From Candidatus Merdicola faecigallinarum (GTDB lineage: Bacteria; Bacillota; Clostridia; TANB77; CAG-508): a DNA stretch of 51,325 nt. Under the pieces are notes generated by a model. The model searched no databases and had not been told where the DNA came from. It saw only the letters and a list, made by a program, of their open reading frames with translations. Of the stretch, positions 19,091-28,662 are shown one piece after another; within the stretch, counting starts at the first letter, position 1, and each line of letters begins with the position of its first letter. A program made the position numbers and the translations under genes. The stretch lies in assembly GCA_018714565.1 (NCBI GenBank), contig DVNH01000025.1:1-51325 (forward strand). Reading direction: 5' to 3'.

Positions 19091-20017
19091 CTAAAATTGC
19101 ATAACTAAATCTGGATTTACATAGCGTTCTTGTTTTCGAATTTCAAAGTGTAAATGTGGTCCAGTTACATTTCCTGTTGCTCCTACTTCTGCAATTGCAT
19201 CTCCTTGTTTTATTACATCCCCTTGTTTTACATAAAGTTTACTACAGTGTGCATAATAAATTGCTACATCATCTTTTTCTATTCTTAAGTGATTTCCATA
19301 ATCCCCTTCTGAAGAAGAAATAGTAACTGTTCCATCTAAAGCAGCATAAATAACCGTTCCTACATTTGCAGCAATATCAATCCCAGTATGATTTGTAGGA
19401 ACAGTTTTAGTAGTAGGATTTCGAAGTCCAAATCTTGAGGTAATTGTTCCTACCAATGGTATTTGTAATTGATATTTTGATTTTATTTCGTTTGCATCAA
19501 TTTCCATCTGTGATAAATTTTTACTTGATTCTTCATTTGGAATGACTTCTGGGCCTCCAATGCTTCCTTCTACTGTATTCGGAATGACATTAAGAGCTGA
19601 AATCCCATTTACAATTTGATTTGTAATTTCATTTCCTAGCATATTTTCCTCAGCACCATTATTTGTTTTATTTTCTTCTTGATTTTCTTTTGGAATAATT
19701 TGATTAAAATACTTCACAGTTTCTTCATAAATCGCAACAGGATTCATATCATAAGATAAAATTTCTTTTGTTTTATTTAATACATTTTCTGAAAAAATAT
19801 AGTTCGTATTTTGAATTAAATAAAAAATGAAATAAATAACAAGGCAAATTAATATTTGAAGAATCATTCTTTTAAAAAGGGAAAGATTTATTTTCTTTTC
19901 TTTATTCGTTTCTCTATAACTAACTCTTACACCTGATTGTATATTTTCCATTTTCCTTCGGTTATAAATTTCTTCTGCTCGCTTTATTCTTTCGGCAGTA
20001 CTTAGTACTCTTTCCAA
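19091..20017 (-). CDS. M23 peptidase, possible SpoIVFA-like
   Basis: One TM and C-terminal LytM domain TSRFGLRNPTTKTVPTNHTGIDIAA...TGPHLHFEIRKQERYVNPDLVMQF. Confidence 0.8.
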   Translation of the reverse strand: MERVLSTAERIKRAEEIYNRRKMENIQSGVRVSYRETNKEKKINLSLFKRMILQILICLVIYFIFYLIQNTNYIFSENVLNKTKEILSYDMNPVAIYEETVKYFNQIIPKENQEENKTNNGAEENMLGNEITNQIVNGISALNVIPNTVEGSIGGPEVIPNEESSKNLSQMEIDANEIKSKYQLQIPLVGTITSRFGLRNPTTKTVPTNHTGIDIAANVGTVIYAALDGTVTISSSEGDYGNHLRIEKDDVAIYYAHCSKLYVKQGDVIKQGDAIAEVGATGNVTGPHLHFEIRKQERYVNPDLVMQF

Positions 20018-20089
20018 TAAAAAAACACCTCTTCCTTTGTAATATATTTGTACAATATATGCAAAGTAGACATGTTTTATGATTTCTTT

Positions 20090-20428
20090 TTATAAAAAAT
20101 GTACAAGCATGCTGATAAAAATAATAAAAGTTAAAATAGTACATATTTTCTTTAATTTCTTATATCTTTTTTCTATTTCTTTTTGTTTTTTTTCTTCTTT
20201 CTTTCGTTCCATTCCATTTAAGTAATCTGAAACTAATAACTCCGCTTCTTTTATAATATATTCTTTTGGCTTTTTCTTTTTCTCACAATTCAAATATTCA
20301 CTCTCTTTTTTTATTCCATTCACTTCTTTTACTTTTAAATTTGGCTTTAAAATTACAAAAGCTTCTTCAATAATATTAGATGGTAAATTTTTCAGAACAA
20401 CAATATGTTGCATATTTTCTATCTTCAT
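20090..20428 (-). CDS. Hypothetical protein with C-terminal TM
   Basis: ORF in the operon context; basic/charged middle and terminal hydrophobic segment. Confidence 0.6.
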   Translation of the reverse strand: MKIENMQHIVVLKNLPSNIIEEAFVILKPNLKVKEVNGIKKESEYLNCEKKKKPKEYIIKEAELLVSDYLNGMERKKEEKKQKEIEKRYKKLKKICTILTFIIFISMLVHFL

Positions 20429-20494
20429 TTTTATGTACCCCTCCTAAAACTAACTTCTACTTTTATTTTTTCCAGTTTTAGGAATTTTTATACA

Positions 20495-21043
20495 TTAGCT
20501 ATATTGTATTACTTCAAAAATTCCATTCGCAATTTCTTCAGAAAGTTTTATAATAATTCGAAGAGGCGTATTTTGAAGAATTTCATAATTAATTTGTGGA
20601 ATTTTATAATCTTTTGCTACTACTCCCTTTATGCTAGCATTACCGATTTGCTCATGCTTTTTTTGAATTCCTTTTCGCACACAAATCCCTTTTTTAGAAA
20701 CAAATATCTTCCCAATATCTTCTTTTCTTGACAAAGCAGAATCAATTGCAATAATATATGGCTTCTCACAATTTTTCTTAATTTTTTCTACTTTTTCATA
20801 TATATTAGTAGCACACACATTCTCTTCTAAATCTCCTAAAACAATGATATGTTTTATTGTTTCGAAATTTTTTAATAGTCTTTTTAATTGATGGCCTACC
20901 AAGGGGCCAAAAGAATCTCCTGTCATTTTATCTGTTCCAATGCATAAAAATACTAAATCAGAATAATCTTCGTGCTTAAAGGATCTCATTATTTCACTAA
21001 ATTGATATACAAAACTAGCATCTATCTTTTCTTTGAGATTCAT
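20495..21043 (-). CDS. YyaC-family spore protease-like protein
   Basis: LVFLCIGTDKMTGDSFGPLVGHQL..., ACNA-like AIDSALSR, KGVVAKDYKIPQI. Confidence 0.8.
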   Translation of the reverse strand: MNLKEKIDASFVYQFSEIMRSFKHEDYSDLVFLCIGTDKMTGDSFGPLVGHQLKRLLKNFETIKHIIVLGDLEENVCATNIYEKVEKIKKNCEKPYIIAIDSALSRKEDIGKIFVSKKGICVRKGIQKKHEQIGNASIKGVVAKDYKIPQINYEILQNTPLRIIIKLSEEIANGIFEVIQYS

Positions 21044-21088
21044 TCTATCTCCTCCATTTAGAAAAAGTATATGCTCCTTTTTTGCCTT

Positions 21089-21340
21089 CTATTCATGATC
21101 CTTCGAGGATGCAATAATAATATGAATTTCTTCATTCTTAGCATATTTTTTAATTATATCTTCTGAAAAACTAGCTACTTCATTTGCTAAAATGATGGTA
21201 TCGTAATTATTTTTTATCAATTCTCCAATTTTATGATCTACTTGTTCTAAATCTTCTATTTCTACTACTTTTGTTCCTATGGTTTTCCAAAAGCGAAAAC
21301 TATTTTCATCATCCTTTGCTTTTATACAAGATATTTTCAT
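21089..21340 (-). CDS. Small conserved hypothetical protein
   Basis: 83 aa ORF with RBS AGGTGG supplied at the edge of dispersed repeat copy D. Confidence 0.5.
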   Translation of the reverse strand: MKISCIKAKDDENSFRFWKTIGTKVVEIEDLEQVDHKIGELIKNNYDTIILANEVASFSEDIIKKYAKNEEIHIIIASSKDHE

Positions 21341-21350
21341 TTTATTCCAC

Positions 21351-21437
21351 CTGCTTTTTTTATTATTTCAAAAATTTCTTTCGTTTGTGCGATTGCGAAG
21401 CAATCTGTATATCTGGCGAATCCACTTTTCTTATTTT
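21351..21437 (-). repeat. Dispersed hairpin repeat, copy D (opposite orientation)
   Basis: Reverse complement AATAAGAAAAGTGGATTCGCCAGATATACAGATTGCTTCGCAATCGCACAAACGAAAGAAATTTTTGAAATAATAAAAAAA. Confidence 0.8.
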
Positions 21438-21553
21438 ATTATTTCTATTTCCTTTTATTTTATTCTATTAACACTTTTTCCTATGCATAAAAAAAGAATA
21501 CTATAATTTAATATAGCATTCTTCTTTATCTTTTATTTAATCATTAACAAAAA

Positions 21554-22465
21554 TTATGATTCTTTCTTTTTCGCTTTTTCTAATAATTCTTTTCGAATTT
21601 CTTCTAGTTCCTCTCTTGTAAATACATATTTTTTATGGCAAAAATGACATACTGTTTCTGCTTGTCCATCTTCTTCTATTATTTCGTTTAATTCTTTTAT
21701 TCCGATGCTTGACAAACCATCTCTCATATGTTCTTTATTACAATCACATCGATAAACCGGAACAATGTTTTTTTCTAATATTTCTATTTTCTCATCTCCA
21801 GTAATCTGCTTTGCAATTTCTACCAAAGACATATCTTTCTCTAACATTTTCGAAACCGCTCCAGCTTTCATAATATGTTGTTCTATATTTGCAATGTCCT
21901 CTTCTGTTGCATCTGGCATAGCTTGAATAAAATATCCACCACTTGCTCTTACTCCATTTTTATCCACAAGTACTCCTAATGCTACTGCTACTTGCTTTTG
22001 TTCCGAATTTGCAAAATAATTCGCAAAATCTTCTGCAATTTCTCCTGAAACAATTGGAGTAATTCCTATGTATGGATCTTTTAATCCAATATCTTTTATA
22101 ATATTTAAAAATCCTTCTGTTCCTACGGCCATTCCAACATCTAGTTTTCCGTCTTCATTTAAAGGAAGATCTACAATTGGATTTTGAACATAACCTTTTA
22201 AAGTAGGAAATGGAGTTGCAGTTACTAGCATCATTCCAAGTGGTCCATTTCCTTTTATTTGAATCGTTAATCGGTTTTGGGCGGATTTCATCTCGGTTCC
22301 CATCATACCTGCCATAGTAAGTAATCTTCCAAAAGCCGCAGTTGCAACCGGACTTAAATCATGTATCTTTCTTGCTTCTTCTACTAAATTAGTCGAATGG
22401 CAACAAGTCACACTTACTCTACCATTATATGCTAATAATTTTATAATTTGATCATTCTTTTTCAT
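21554..22465 (-). CDS. hslO: Redox-regulated chaperone Hsp33
   Basis: YRCDCNKEHM...CHFCHKKYVF zinc motif; GPLGMMLV, GYFIQAMPDA. Confidence 0.96.
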   Translation of the reverse strand: MKKNDQIIKLLAYNGRVSVTCCHSTNLVEEARKIHDLSPVATAAFGRLLTMAGMMGTEMKSAQNRLTIQIKGNGPLGMMLVTATPFPTLKGYVQNPIVDLPLNEDGKLDVGMAVGTEGFLNIIKDIGLKDPYIGITPIVSGEIAEDFANYFANSEQKQVAVALGVLVDKNGVRASGGYFIQAMPDATEEDIANIEQHIMKAGAVSKMLEKDMSLVEIAKQITGDEKIEILEKNIVPVYRCDCNKEHMRDGLSSIGIKELNEIIEEDGQAETVCHFCHKKYVFTREELEEIRKELLEKAKKKES

Positions 22466-22471
22466 TTTTTC

Positions 22472-23575
22472 TTAATTTTCCTCTTCATATTCTTCATTAT
22501 ATTTTTCGATCTTTTGATACATTGCCGCATCTGGTCTTGACATATCTTCCCTTATTTCTTTTGGAAGGAAATTACGAATGTCTGCCACAATTTTACAATA
22601 ATTTAGGGCTTCTTCATAATCTTCTTTTATAATTTTATTTACAATCATTGATTGTGCCATTTGACAAGCTGGAACTCTTAGTTTTTCGCTAAGCTCGTAA
22701 AACCATCTCATTTCTTTCATAACATCAATTCTTTCTTCGTCTGTTAAAGCTTTTGAGTCAATAAATTTATACAACATGTAAGACATATTTTTGGCATACG
22801 TATATCGATAAAAAGCAATTTGTTTATGATCTCTAAAGTTTTCATAAATTGCTCGGTAAGCAATGTTAATTCTTCTAAAATAATCCCTTGATAATGAAAA
22901 AGAAACGGAATTTGTTTTTTTATCCTTGTTTCTTTGTCTATAACAATACATTACTTCTTTTAGATAATATACTTTTTTGGATTGTATAAAACAAGATGTT
23001 GTAAAAAATGCATCTTCTGCTGGAACTCCTTCTAAAAATTGAATCTTTTTTTCTTTTACAAAAGAAGCTCTAAAAATCTTATTACAAGCAGAAGAGTTTA
23101 AAATAAAAAACGATTTTTTAAAATCTTTTATGCTTAATTTAAAATCTTTATACTTTTCTTGATCAAATATTGGTTTATTCCATAATGTTCCATTTTCATC
23201 TGTATTAATATAATTTGCAGTAATAAAATCTGCATTTTTTTCTTCAATGGCATCATACATCATCTTACATGCATTTTCTGTAAAAAAGTCATCTGCGTCT
23301 GCAAACATATAATATTTACCTGTTGCTTCTTTCATTCCGACATTTCTAGCAGTTCCTGCTACATGATGATTTTCTTTTAGATAAATTGCCTTTATATTTT
23401 TATATTTCTTAGCATATCTTTCCATTACTTCTTTACTTTTATCTGTTGAACAATCATCTATCATAATCACTTCCATTTTTTCAAATCCAAAAGTCTGATG
23501 AATTAATGAATCTAATAAATGTTTTAAATATTTCTCTGCATTAAAAACTGGAATAATTACTGATATTTCACACAT
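22472..23575 (-). CDS. Glycosyltransferase family 2
   Basis: EISVIIPVFNAEKYL, MIDDCSTDKS, ADADDFF. Confidence 0.92.
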   Translation of the reverse strand: MCEISVIIPVFNAEKYLKHLLDSLIHQTFGFEKMEVIMIDDCSTDKSKEVMERYAKKYKNIKAIYLKENHHVAGTARNVGMKEATGKYYMFADADDFFTENACKMMYDAIEEKNADFITANYINTDENGTLWNKPIFDQEKYKDFKLSIKDFKKSFFILNSSACNKIFRASFVKEKKIQFLEGVPAEDAFFTTSCFIQSKKVYYLKEVMYCYRQRNKDKKTNSVSFSLSRDYFRRINIAYRAIYENFRDHKQIAFYRYTYAKNMSYMLYKFIDSKALTDEERIDVMKEMRWFYELSEKLRVPACQMAQSMIVNKIIKEDYEEALNYCKIVADIRNFLPKEIREDMSRPDAAMYQKIEKYNEEYEEEN

Positions 23576-23726
23576 ACTAATCTCTCTCCTATTTTTATTT
23601 TGATTTTAACGTATATATTATAGCATATCTTTTCCTTTTTGTCACATTTTATCATAATATCTTAAGAAATGATTGATTAATCCCTAGTTTTTATGTATAA
23701 TTTTTAAAATAAATAGGAGGTTTATT

Positions 23727-24728
23727 ATGGAATCAGATTTAATTAGTGTTATTGTACCTGTTTATAAAACAGAACCGTACTTAGCAAAATGTATTGAAAG
23801 TATTTTAGATCAAACTTATTCTAATCTTGAAATTATATTAGTTGATGATGGCTCTCCTGATAACTGTGGGAATATCTGTGATGAATTTGCAAAAAAAGAC
23901 TCTCGTATTGTAGTAATTCATCAAAAAAATGGTGGACTTTCTAATGCTAGAAATTCCGCTCTTAATATTGCCAAAGGAAACTACATTGGATTTGTAGATA
24001 GTGATGATTATATTGCATCAGATATGTTCGAAACTCTTTTCAATCTTGCAAAAAATCATCATAGTAATCTTGCAATGGTTTCTTTTGATGAAGTTAATGA
24101 AAATGATCATATTATTAATCCAAAACAATATACAAATCAAATTCAAACATTAGATTGTGTTCATTCAATTAAAGAATTACTAATTGATGATAAGATTCAA
24201 AACTATGTATGGAACAAACTATATCATAGAGATTTATTTGAGACAATTCGTTTCCCAGAAGGAAAATCTTTTGAAGATATTTCTATTATGATAGAAGTAT
24301 TTGAAAAAGCAAATGGAATTGTCTATTTCGATTCCCCTAAATATCATTACTTAAAACGTTCTACTAGTATTGTAAATGCTCATTCTCATAAAACAGTAGA
24401 AGATCATGTTGAAGTTCTTACAAAACGCTATCAATATTTAGAGGGAAAGTATCCTGAAATTGAATTTTATAATGCTTATTCTTTCTTTAGCATGATGTTG
24501 TTCTTTTATAAAAATACTCTTGTATTTGATTTTGAAGATCTTTTCCAAAAATTTGAAGAACAATATCCTTTGTTAATCCACTTATATGAAACTTATAAAA
24601 ATGATATTTTGAATCTTTTAGATCCTTATCGAATGATTATTTTATCTTGTATGCTTTGGGATAGAAAGCGTTCTGCTAGTATACTAAAACAATTAGAACA
24701 AGAAAAATTAAATAAATTGAATTCTTAA
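23727..24728 (+). CDS. Glycosyltransferase family 2
   Basis: LISVIVPVYKTEPYL, LVDDGSPDNCG, FVDSDDYI; RBS AGGAGG. Confidence 0.94.
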   Translation: MESDLISVIVPVYKTEPYLAKCIESILDQTYSNLEIILVDDGSPDNCGNICDEFAKKDSRIVVIHQKNGGLSNARNSALNIAKGNYIGFVDSDDYIASDMFETLFNLAKNHHSNLAMVSFDEVNENDHIINPKQYTNQIQTLDCVHSIKELLIDDKIQNYVWNKLYHRDLFETIRFPEGKSFEDISIMIEVFEKANGIVYFDSPKYHYLKRSTSIVNAHSHKTVEDHVEVLTKRYQYLEGKYPEIEFYNAYSFFSMMLFFYKNTLVFDFEDLFQKFEEQYPLLIHLYETYKNDILNLLDPYRMIILSCMLWDRKRSASILKQLEQEKLNKLNS

Positions 24729-24768
24729 AAAGAAGAAGCAGTTTATACACAAACTGCTTCTTCTTTTT
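24727..24768. terminator. Convergent terminator hairpin
   Basis: AAAAAGAAGAAGCAGTTT-ATACAC-AAACTGCTTCTTCTTTTT. Confidence 0.85.
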
Positions 24769-25729
24769 CTTCTTCTTTATTATAAAATTGATTCGCTATT
24801 TCTTGATATGCTTTCTTCTCCCTTATTAAAGTTTGATTTAATCTTTTTTTCATTTTATTAAATCTTTTATTAATTTCTTTTTCCAATCTTAATTTTTCTT
24901 TTTCTTCTAATTCTGCAATCATTCCTTTAAAACGCATACAAGTAGCAAAATATTTTTTGATTGCTTTTAATTCTAAATCAATTAAGTTTTGACTTGCAAA
25001 AAAGTCTGCTGATTGTTGATAACCGTCTAACATTGCTAGTCTTTCATCACTAAATTTTCTAGTTAAAGTACTTCCATCTCTTTGTAAATATGTATATAAA
25101 CTCTTGTTAGATGTAACAAACCTTTTGCACTCATATAGCATTTTATATACAGTTCCAAATTCTTCATAAATTCGTACTTCTGAAAATTTTACTTTATCTA
25201 AAATTTCTTTTTTGTATATTTTATTCCATGTTACAATCGCATTTAAATAAATGTTCCAATTTTCTGAAAATAAACGATTTAATGCTCCCATATTATCTGT
25301 TACAATTTCTTCTATCTCATCTTGTGGAAAAGTATATTCTTCTTTTCCTGTATTTTCATAAAATTTTCTAAAACTGCATTCTGTAATATCAGCGTTATAT
25401 TTGTTTGCTAATTTCATTAAATATTCAAAAAAAGTTGGTTCTAGGTAATCATCTGGATCAAAAAAGTTAATATATTCTCCTGTTGCTATTTTTAATCCTG
25501 CATTTCTAGCAGATGCTTGCCCTCCATTTTTTTTATGAATTACTTTAATTCTACTATCTTTTTTTGCATATTCTTCACAAATAGCTCCACAATTATCTTT
25601 TGATTCATCATCAACTAAAATAATTTCTAAATTCTTATATGTTTGGTTTTGAATCGATTCAATTGCTTTTTTTAAATATTTTTCAACACCATATATTGGA
25701 ACAATGACACTAATTAATTTTTGCTTCAT
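24743..25729 (-). CDS. Glycosyltransferase family 2
   Basis: LISVIVPIYGVEKYL, LVDDESKDNCG, FFDPDDYL. Confidence 0.93.
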   Translation of the reverse strand: MKQKLISVIVPIYGVEKYLKKAIESIQNQTYKNLEIILVDDESKDNCGAICEEYAKKDSRIKVIHKKNGGQASARNAGLKIATGEYINFFDPDDYLEPTFFEYLMKLANKYNADITECSFRKFYENTGKEEYTFPQDEIEEIVTDNMGALNRLFSENWNIYLNAIVTWNKIYKKEILDKVKFSEVRIYEEFGTVYKMLYECKRFVTSNKSLYTYLQRDGSTLTRKFSDERLAMLDGYQQSADFFASQNLIDLELKAIKKYFATCMRFKGMIAELEEKEKLRLEKEINKRFNKMKKRLNQTLIREKKAYQEIANQFYNKEEEKEEAVCV

Positions 25730-26002
25730 CTTGTGCCTCCTTATTTACATAATTTATTTTTATAATTTTCTTGTATTTTTTTACCATGTTAAATTATAGC
25801 ATATATGGCTTACTATGTCAATCTTTCTTAATGCTTCTTTGACTGTTTTATTTTTCTTTTATTTACGCTATTTCTCTTTTATTTACTCTTATTTTCTGTT
25901 ACTTTCTTTTATCTTATTACTTTCTTCACTCTACATAACTTTATTTTTTATTAAAATACCATTAAAAATTTATATCTTCTCTTTTTCATCTCATCTTTAA
26001 TA

Positions 26003-26116
26003 ATAAGAAAAGTGGCTTCGCCACATGTACAGATTACTTCGTAATCGCACAGACTAAGGTAACTTAACCTTGTTACTCCAGAAATTTCTGACGAAATTTC
26101 CTACGTAATAAAAAAA
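26003..26116 (+). repeat. Dispersed hairpin repeat, copy A
   Basis: AATAAGAAAAGTGGCTTCGCCACATGTACAGATTACTTCGTAATCGCACAGACTAAGGTAACTTAACCTTGTTACTCCAGAAATTTCTGACGAAATTTCCTACGTAATAAAAAAAC. Confidence 0.9.
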
Positions 26117-26164
26117 CTTCTGCATCGTTTATAAAAAACATATGCAGAAGCCTACTACTTATTT

Positions 26165-26884
26165 TTAGTTGTCCCATTCATCCAAAATTTGTACAATTTC
26201 CTCAAAAGAGGATGCCTCATGTTGTCTTGCTCCATCGGTCAGTAGGTATCTTGCCCCTTTCTTCTTTAACTTATATTCTTTCTCCTTCTGTCTTTGTGAA
26301 AACTGTACTTGTAACTGCAACCTATGAACATTCTTCTTAATTATCCGAGAAACATAGCTTTGCGATATACCTAATCTTTCTGCTATTTCTTTTTGAGTCT
26401 TACCTTCAAAATACAATAACAAGATTGTCCGAATATCACTTTTCAAATTGATAATAATATTCAGCGCTTCTTCTATTGTAATTTGATTGAAAATTTCCCT
26501 TTCGATGTTGACATTCTCATCTGCTATACAATCTTGGATCATTAATGTTTCCTCTGTTCCAAGAATATATTCCTGTATAGAAACACAGTCATCCGATCTC
26601 TTTTTTATGCTCCGATATGCCATATTTAATTCATTTAAAATGCACCTCGAAGCATAAGTCGCAAATGTATTTCCTTTTTTCTCATCGTATGTTTCCGCAG
26701 CTTTAATTAGTCCAACCATTCCTATTTGAGCAAATTCTTCAAGGTCAATTGCTGGATCTCTCGACTTGTATCTTTTGGCATAATACCAAACTAACCGTTG
26801 GTTATTTTCTACTAACTTTCTCCAATCCAAATCACTCATAAACAAATTTCCTTTCCCTGTTTTCCTCCCAAAATAAGTAGTCAT
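26165..26884 (-). CDS. Sigma-70 family factor (sporulation/SigB-like) with C-terminal extension
   Basis: Region 2 DLEEFAQIGMVGLIKAAETYDEKKGNTFATYASRCI; region 4 EGKTQKEIAERLGISQSYVSRIIKK. Four in-frame CGG codons. Confidence 0.9.
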   Translation of the reverse strand: MTTYFGRKTGKGNLFMSDLDWRKLVENNQRLVWYYAKRYKSRDPAIDLEEFAQIGMVGLIKAAETYDEKKGNTFATYASRCILNELNMAYRSIKKRSDDCVSIQEYILGTEETLMIQDCIADENVNIEREIFNQITIEEALNIIINLKSDIRTILLLYFEGKTQKEIAERLGISQSYVSRIIKKNVHRLQLQVQFSQRQKEKEYKLKKKGARYLLTDGARQHEASSFEEIVQILDEWDN

Positions 26885-27019
26885 TCCAATGATGATTAGA
26901 ATGATAATGTTAACGAGTATCTATTTTATTTTACTACATTTATTCTATTTTTTCAAATTTTTATATAAAAAGTATTAATTCAATATATTACTTTCTTTCT
27001 AGTATATTAAGCTTCTTAA

Positions 27020-27135
27020 AATAAGAAAAGTGGCTTCACCACATGTATAGATTGCTTCGCAATCGCACAAATTAAGGAAACTTAACCTTGTTAGTTCAGA
27101 AATTTCTTTCGAAATTTCCTATGTAATAAAAAAAC
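27020..27135 (+). repeat. Dispersed hairpin repeat, copy B
   Basis: AATAAGAAAAGTGGCTTCACCACATGTATAGATTGCTTCGCAATCGCACAAATTAAGGAAACTTAACCTTGTTAGTTCAGAAATTTCTTTCGAAATTTCCTATGTAATAAAAAAAC. Confidence 0.9.
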
Positions 27136-27182
27136 CAGCATTTGCATCTTATACAAAAAACTGGTTTCCTCTTACCGATATT

Positions 27183-27341
27183 CTAATTTTCTTTCTTTTC
27201 AAACATGTCTTTTCCAACACCACATAATGGGCAAACCCAATCATCTGGTATATCTTCGAAAGCTGTTCCTGGAGCAATTCCACTATCTGGATCACCTAGT
27301 TCTGGATCATATACATATCCACATGCCATACATACGTACAT
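27183..27341 (-). CDS. Rubredoxin
   Basis: Own translation: [52 protein letters not shown]; two CxxCG iron-binding motifs. Confidence 0.96.
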   Translation of the reverse strand: MYVCMACGYVYDPELGDPDSGIAPGTAFEDIPDDWVCPLCGVGKDMFEKKEN

Positions 27342-27402
27342 TCTTATCACCTCATTTCCTTTCTATTTTATTTTTGTTATATTGTATACAAATCTTCTAT
27401 CT

Positions 27403-28650
27403 TTATTCTTCGTGTACAATAAACATATCTTTTCTTTCACCGCAAACTGGGCAAACCCAATTATCTGGTAAATCTGAAAATTCAGTATTCGGACCAATTC
27501 CAGCTACTTCATTTCCTACTTTTGGATTATATATGTATTTACAATTCATGCATTCATAAGAATCGCCTTCTTCTCCCTTTAATTTGGTAAAATTACGATA
27601 TCCTAATGCAATTACTGCAATTACCATTAATGCAAATGAAATTGCTTTCCAAATACCACTATCTAATAAAATAACAGCAAACATTCCTAAAGTAGCACTA
27701 ATTCCATATAAAATATATACTGCTTGCTTTTGTGAAAATCCTTTACTTACAATCTTATGATGTAGATGACCTTTGTCCGCTTTAAAGATTGCTTTTAAAG
27801 ATTTTCCTTTTATCACTCTTCTTACGATTGCACTTAATGTATCAAAAATTGGTAAACCTAATACAATCATTGGTAAAACAATAACCACTGCTGTATATGT
27901 TTTGGCAACACCTAAAATAGATACAATAGATAAAGTGAAACCTAAAAAGTTTGATCCCGTATCCCCAATAAAAGTTTTTGCTGGATTAAAATTGAATGGT
28001 AAAAATCCAAGTAATGCTCCAAGTAATGCTGTTATCATAATAATTGCTATTAATGGAGATTCATTTAATGCAAAAATCATTAGAAGTGAAATACAAGAAA
28101 TCATAGATATTCCAGAAGAAAGTCCATCCAATCCATCCATTAGATTAATTGCATTCGTAATTCCTACAATCCAAATAATTGTAAGTACGATCATTATAAC
28201 TTCATTTACTTCTTTACTTGCAATAAAAGGAATTTGAAAATCTCCTAGCCTTAATCCAAAACTTACCACAACAATCGCAGCTAAAACTTGACCTGCTAAC
28301 TTTGCGAAAGGTTTAATTGTTTTTACATCATCAATAAAACATGTAATTCCTAAAATAAGGACACCTAAAAAATAACCAATTAATTTATATCCATATTGTT
28401 CTGGTCCAAATAAGTTAATTCTATTGGCATCTTCTATTAGCATTGTTATTGTTAAATAACAAAAAGATACAATAAATCCAGCAATTACAGCTACTCCACC
28501 TAGCTTTGGCATTGGTTTATGATGCATCCTTCGATTATCTTTCGGAACATCTACAGCGCCAACTTTTTTTGCTAATCGAATAGAATATGGTGTCATCATA
28601 AAAGCAGTAATAAAAGCAAGTAAAAAAGCAATTGCTATATCTCCCCACAT
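27403..28650 (-). CDS. WecA/TagO/MraY-type phospho-sugar transferase fused to a C-terminal rubredoxin domain
   Basis: Multipass core with KVGAVDVPKDNRRMHHKPMPKLGG, NLMDGLDGLSSG, FIGDTGSNFLGF, KGHLHHKI; tail YECMNCKYIYNPKVGNEVAGIGPNTEFSDLPDNWVCPVCGERKDMFIVHEE. Confidence 0.93.
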   Translation of the reverse strand: MWGDIAIAFLLAFITAFMMTPYSIRLAKKVGAVDVPKDNRRMHHKPMPKLGGVAVIAGFIVSFCYLTITMLIEDANRINLFGPEQYGYKLIGYFLGVLILGITCFIDDVKTIKPFAKLAGQVLAAIVVVSFGLRLGDFQIPFIASKEVNEVIMIVLTIIWIVGITNAINLMDGLDGLSSGISMISCISLLMIFALNESPLIAIIMITALLGALLGFLPFNFNPAKTFIGDTGSNFLGFTLSIVSILGVAKTYTAVVIVLPMIVLGLPIFDTLSAIVRRVIKGKSLKAIFKADKGHLHHKIVSKGFSQKQAVYILYGISATLGMFAVILLDSGIWKAISFALMVIAVIALGYRNFTKLKGEEGDSYECMNCKYIYNPKVGNEVAGIGPNTEFSDLPDNWVCPVCGERKDMFIVHEE

Positions 28651-28662
28651 TTTTTTACACCT

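Noticed and set aside
26003-27135. Composite transposon or IS formed by the two direct repeats flanking the sigma gene
   Set aside because: No transposase, no terminal inverted repeats and no visible target-site duplication; other copies are solitary.
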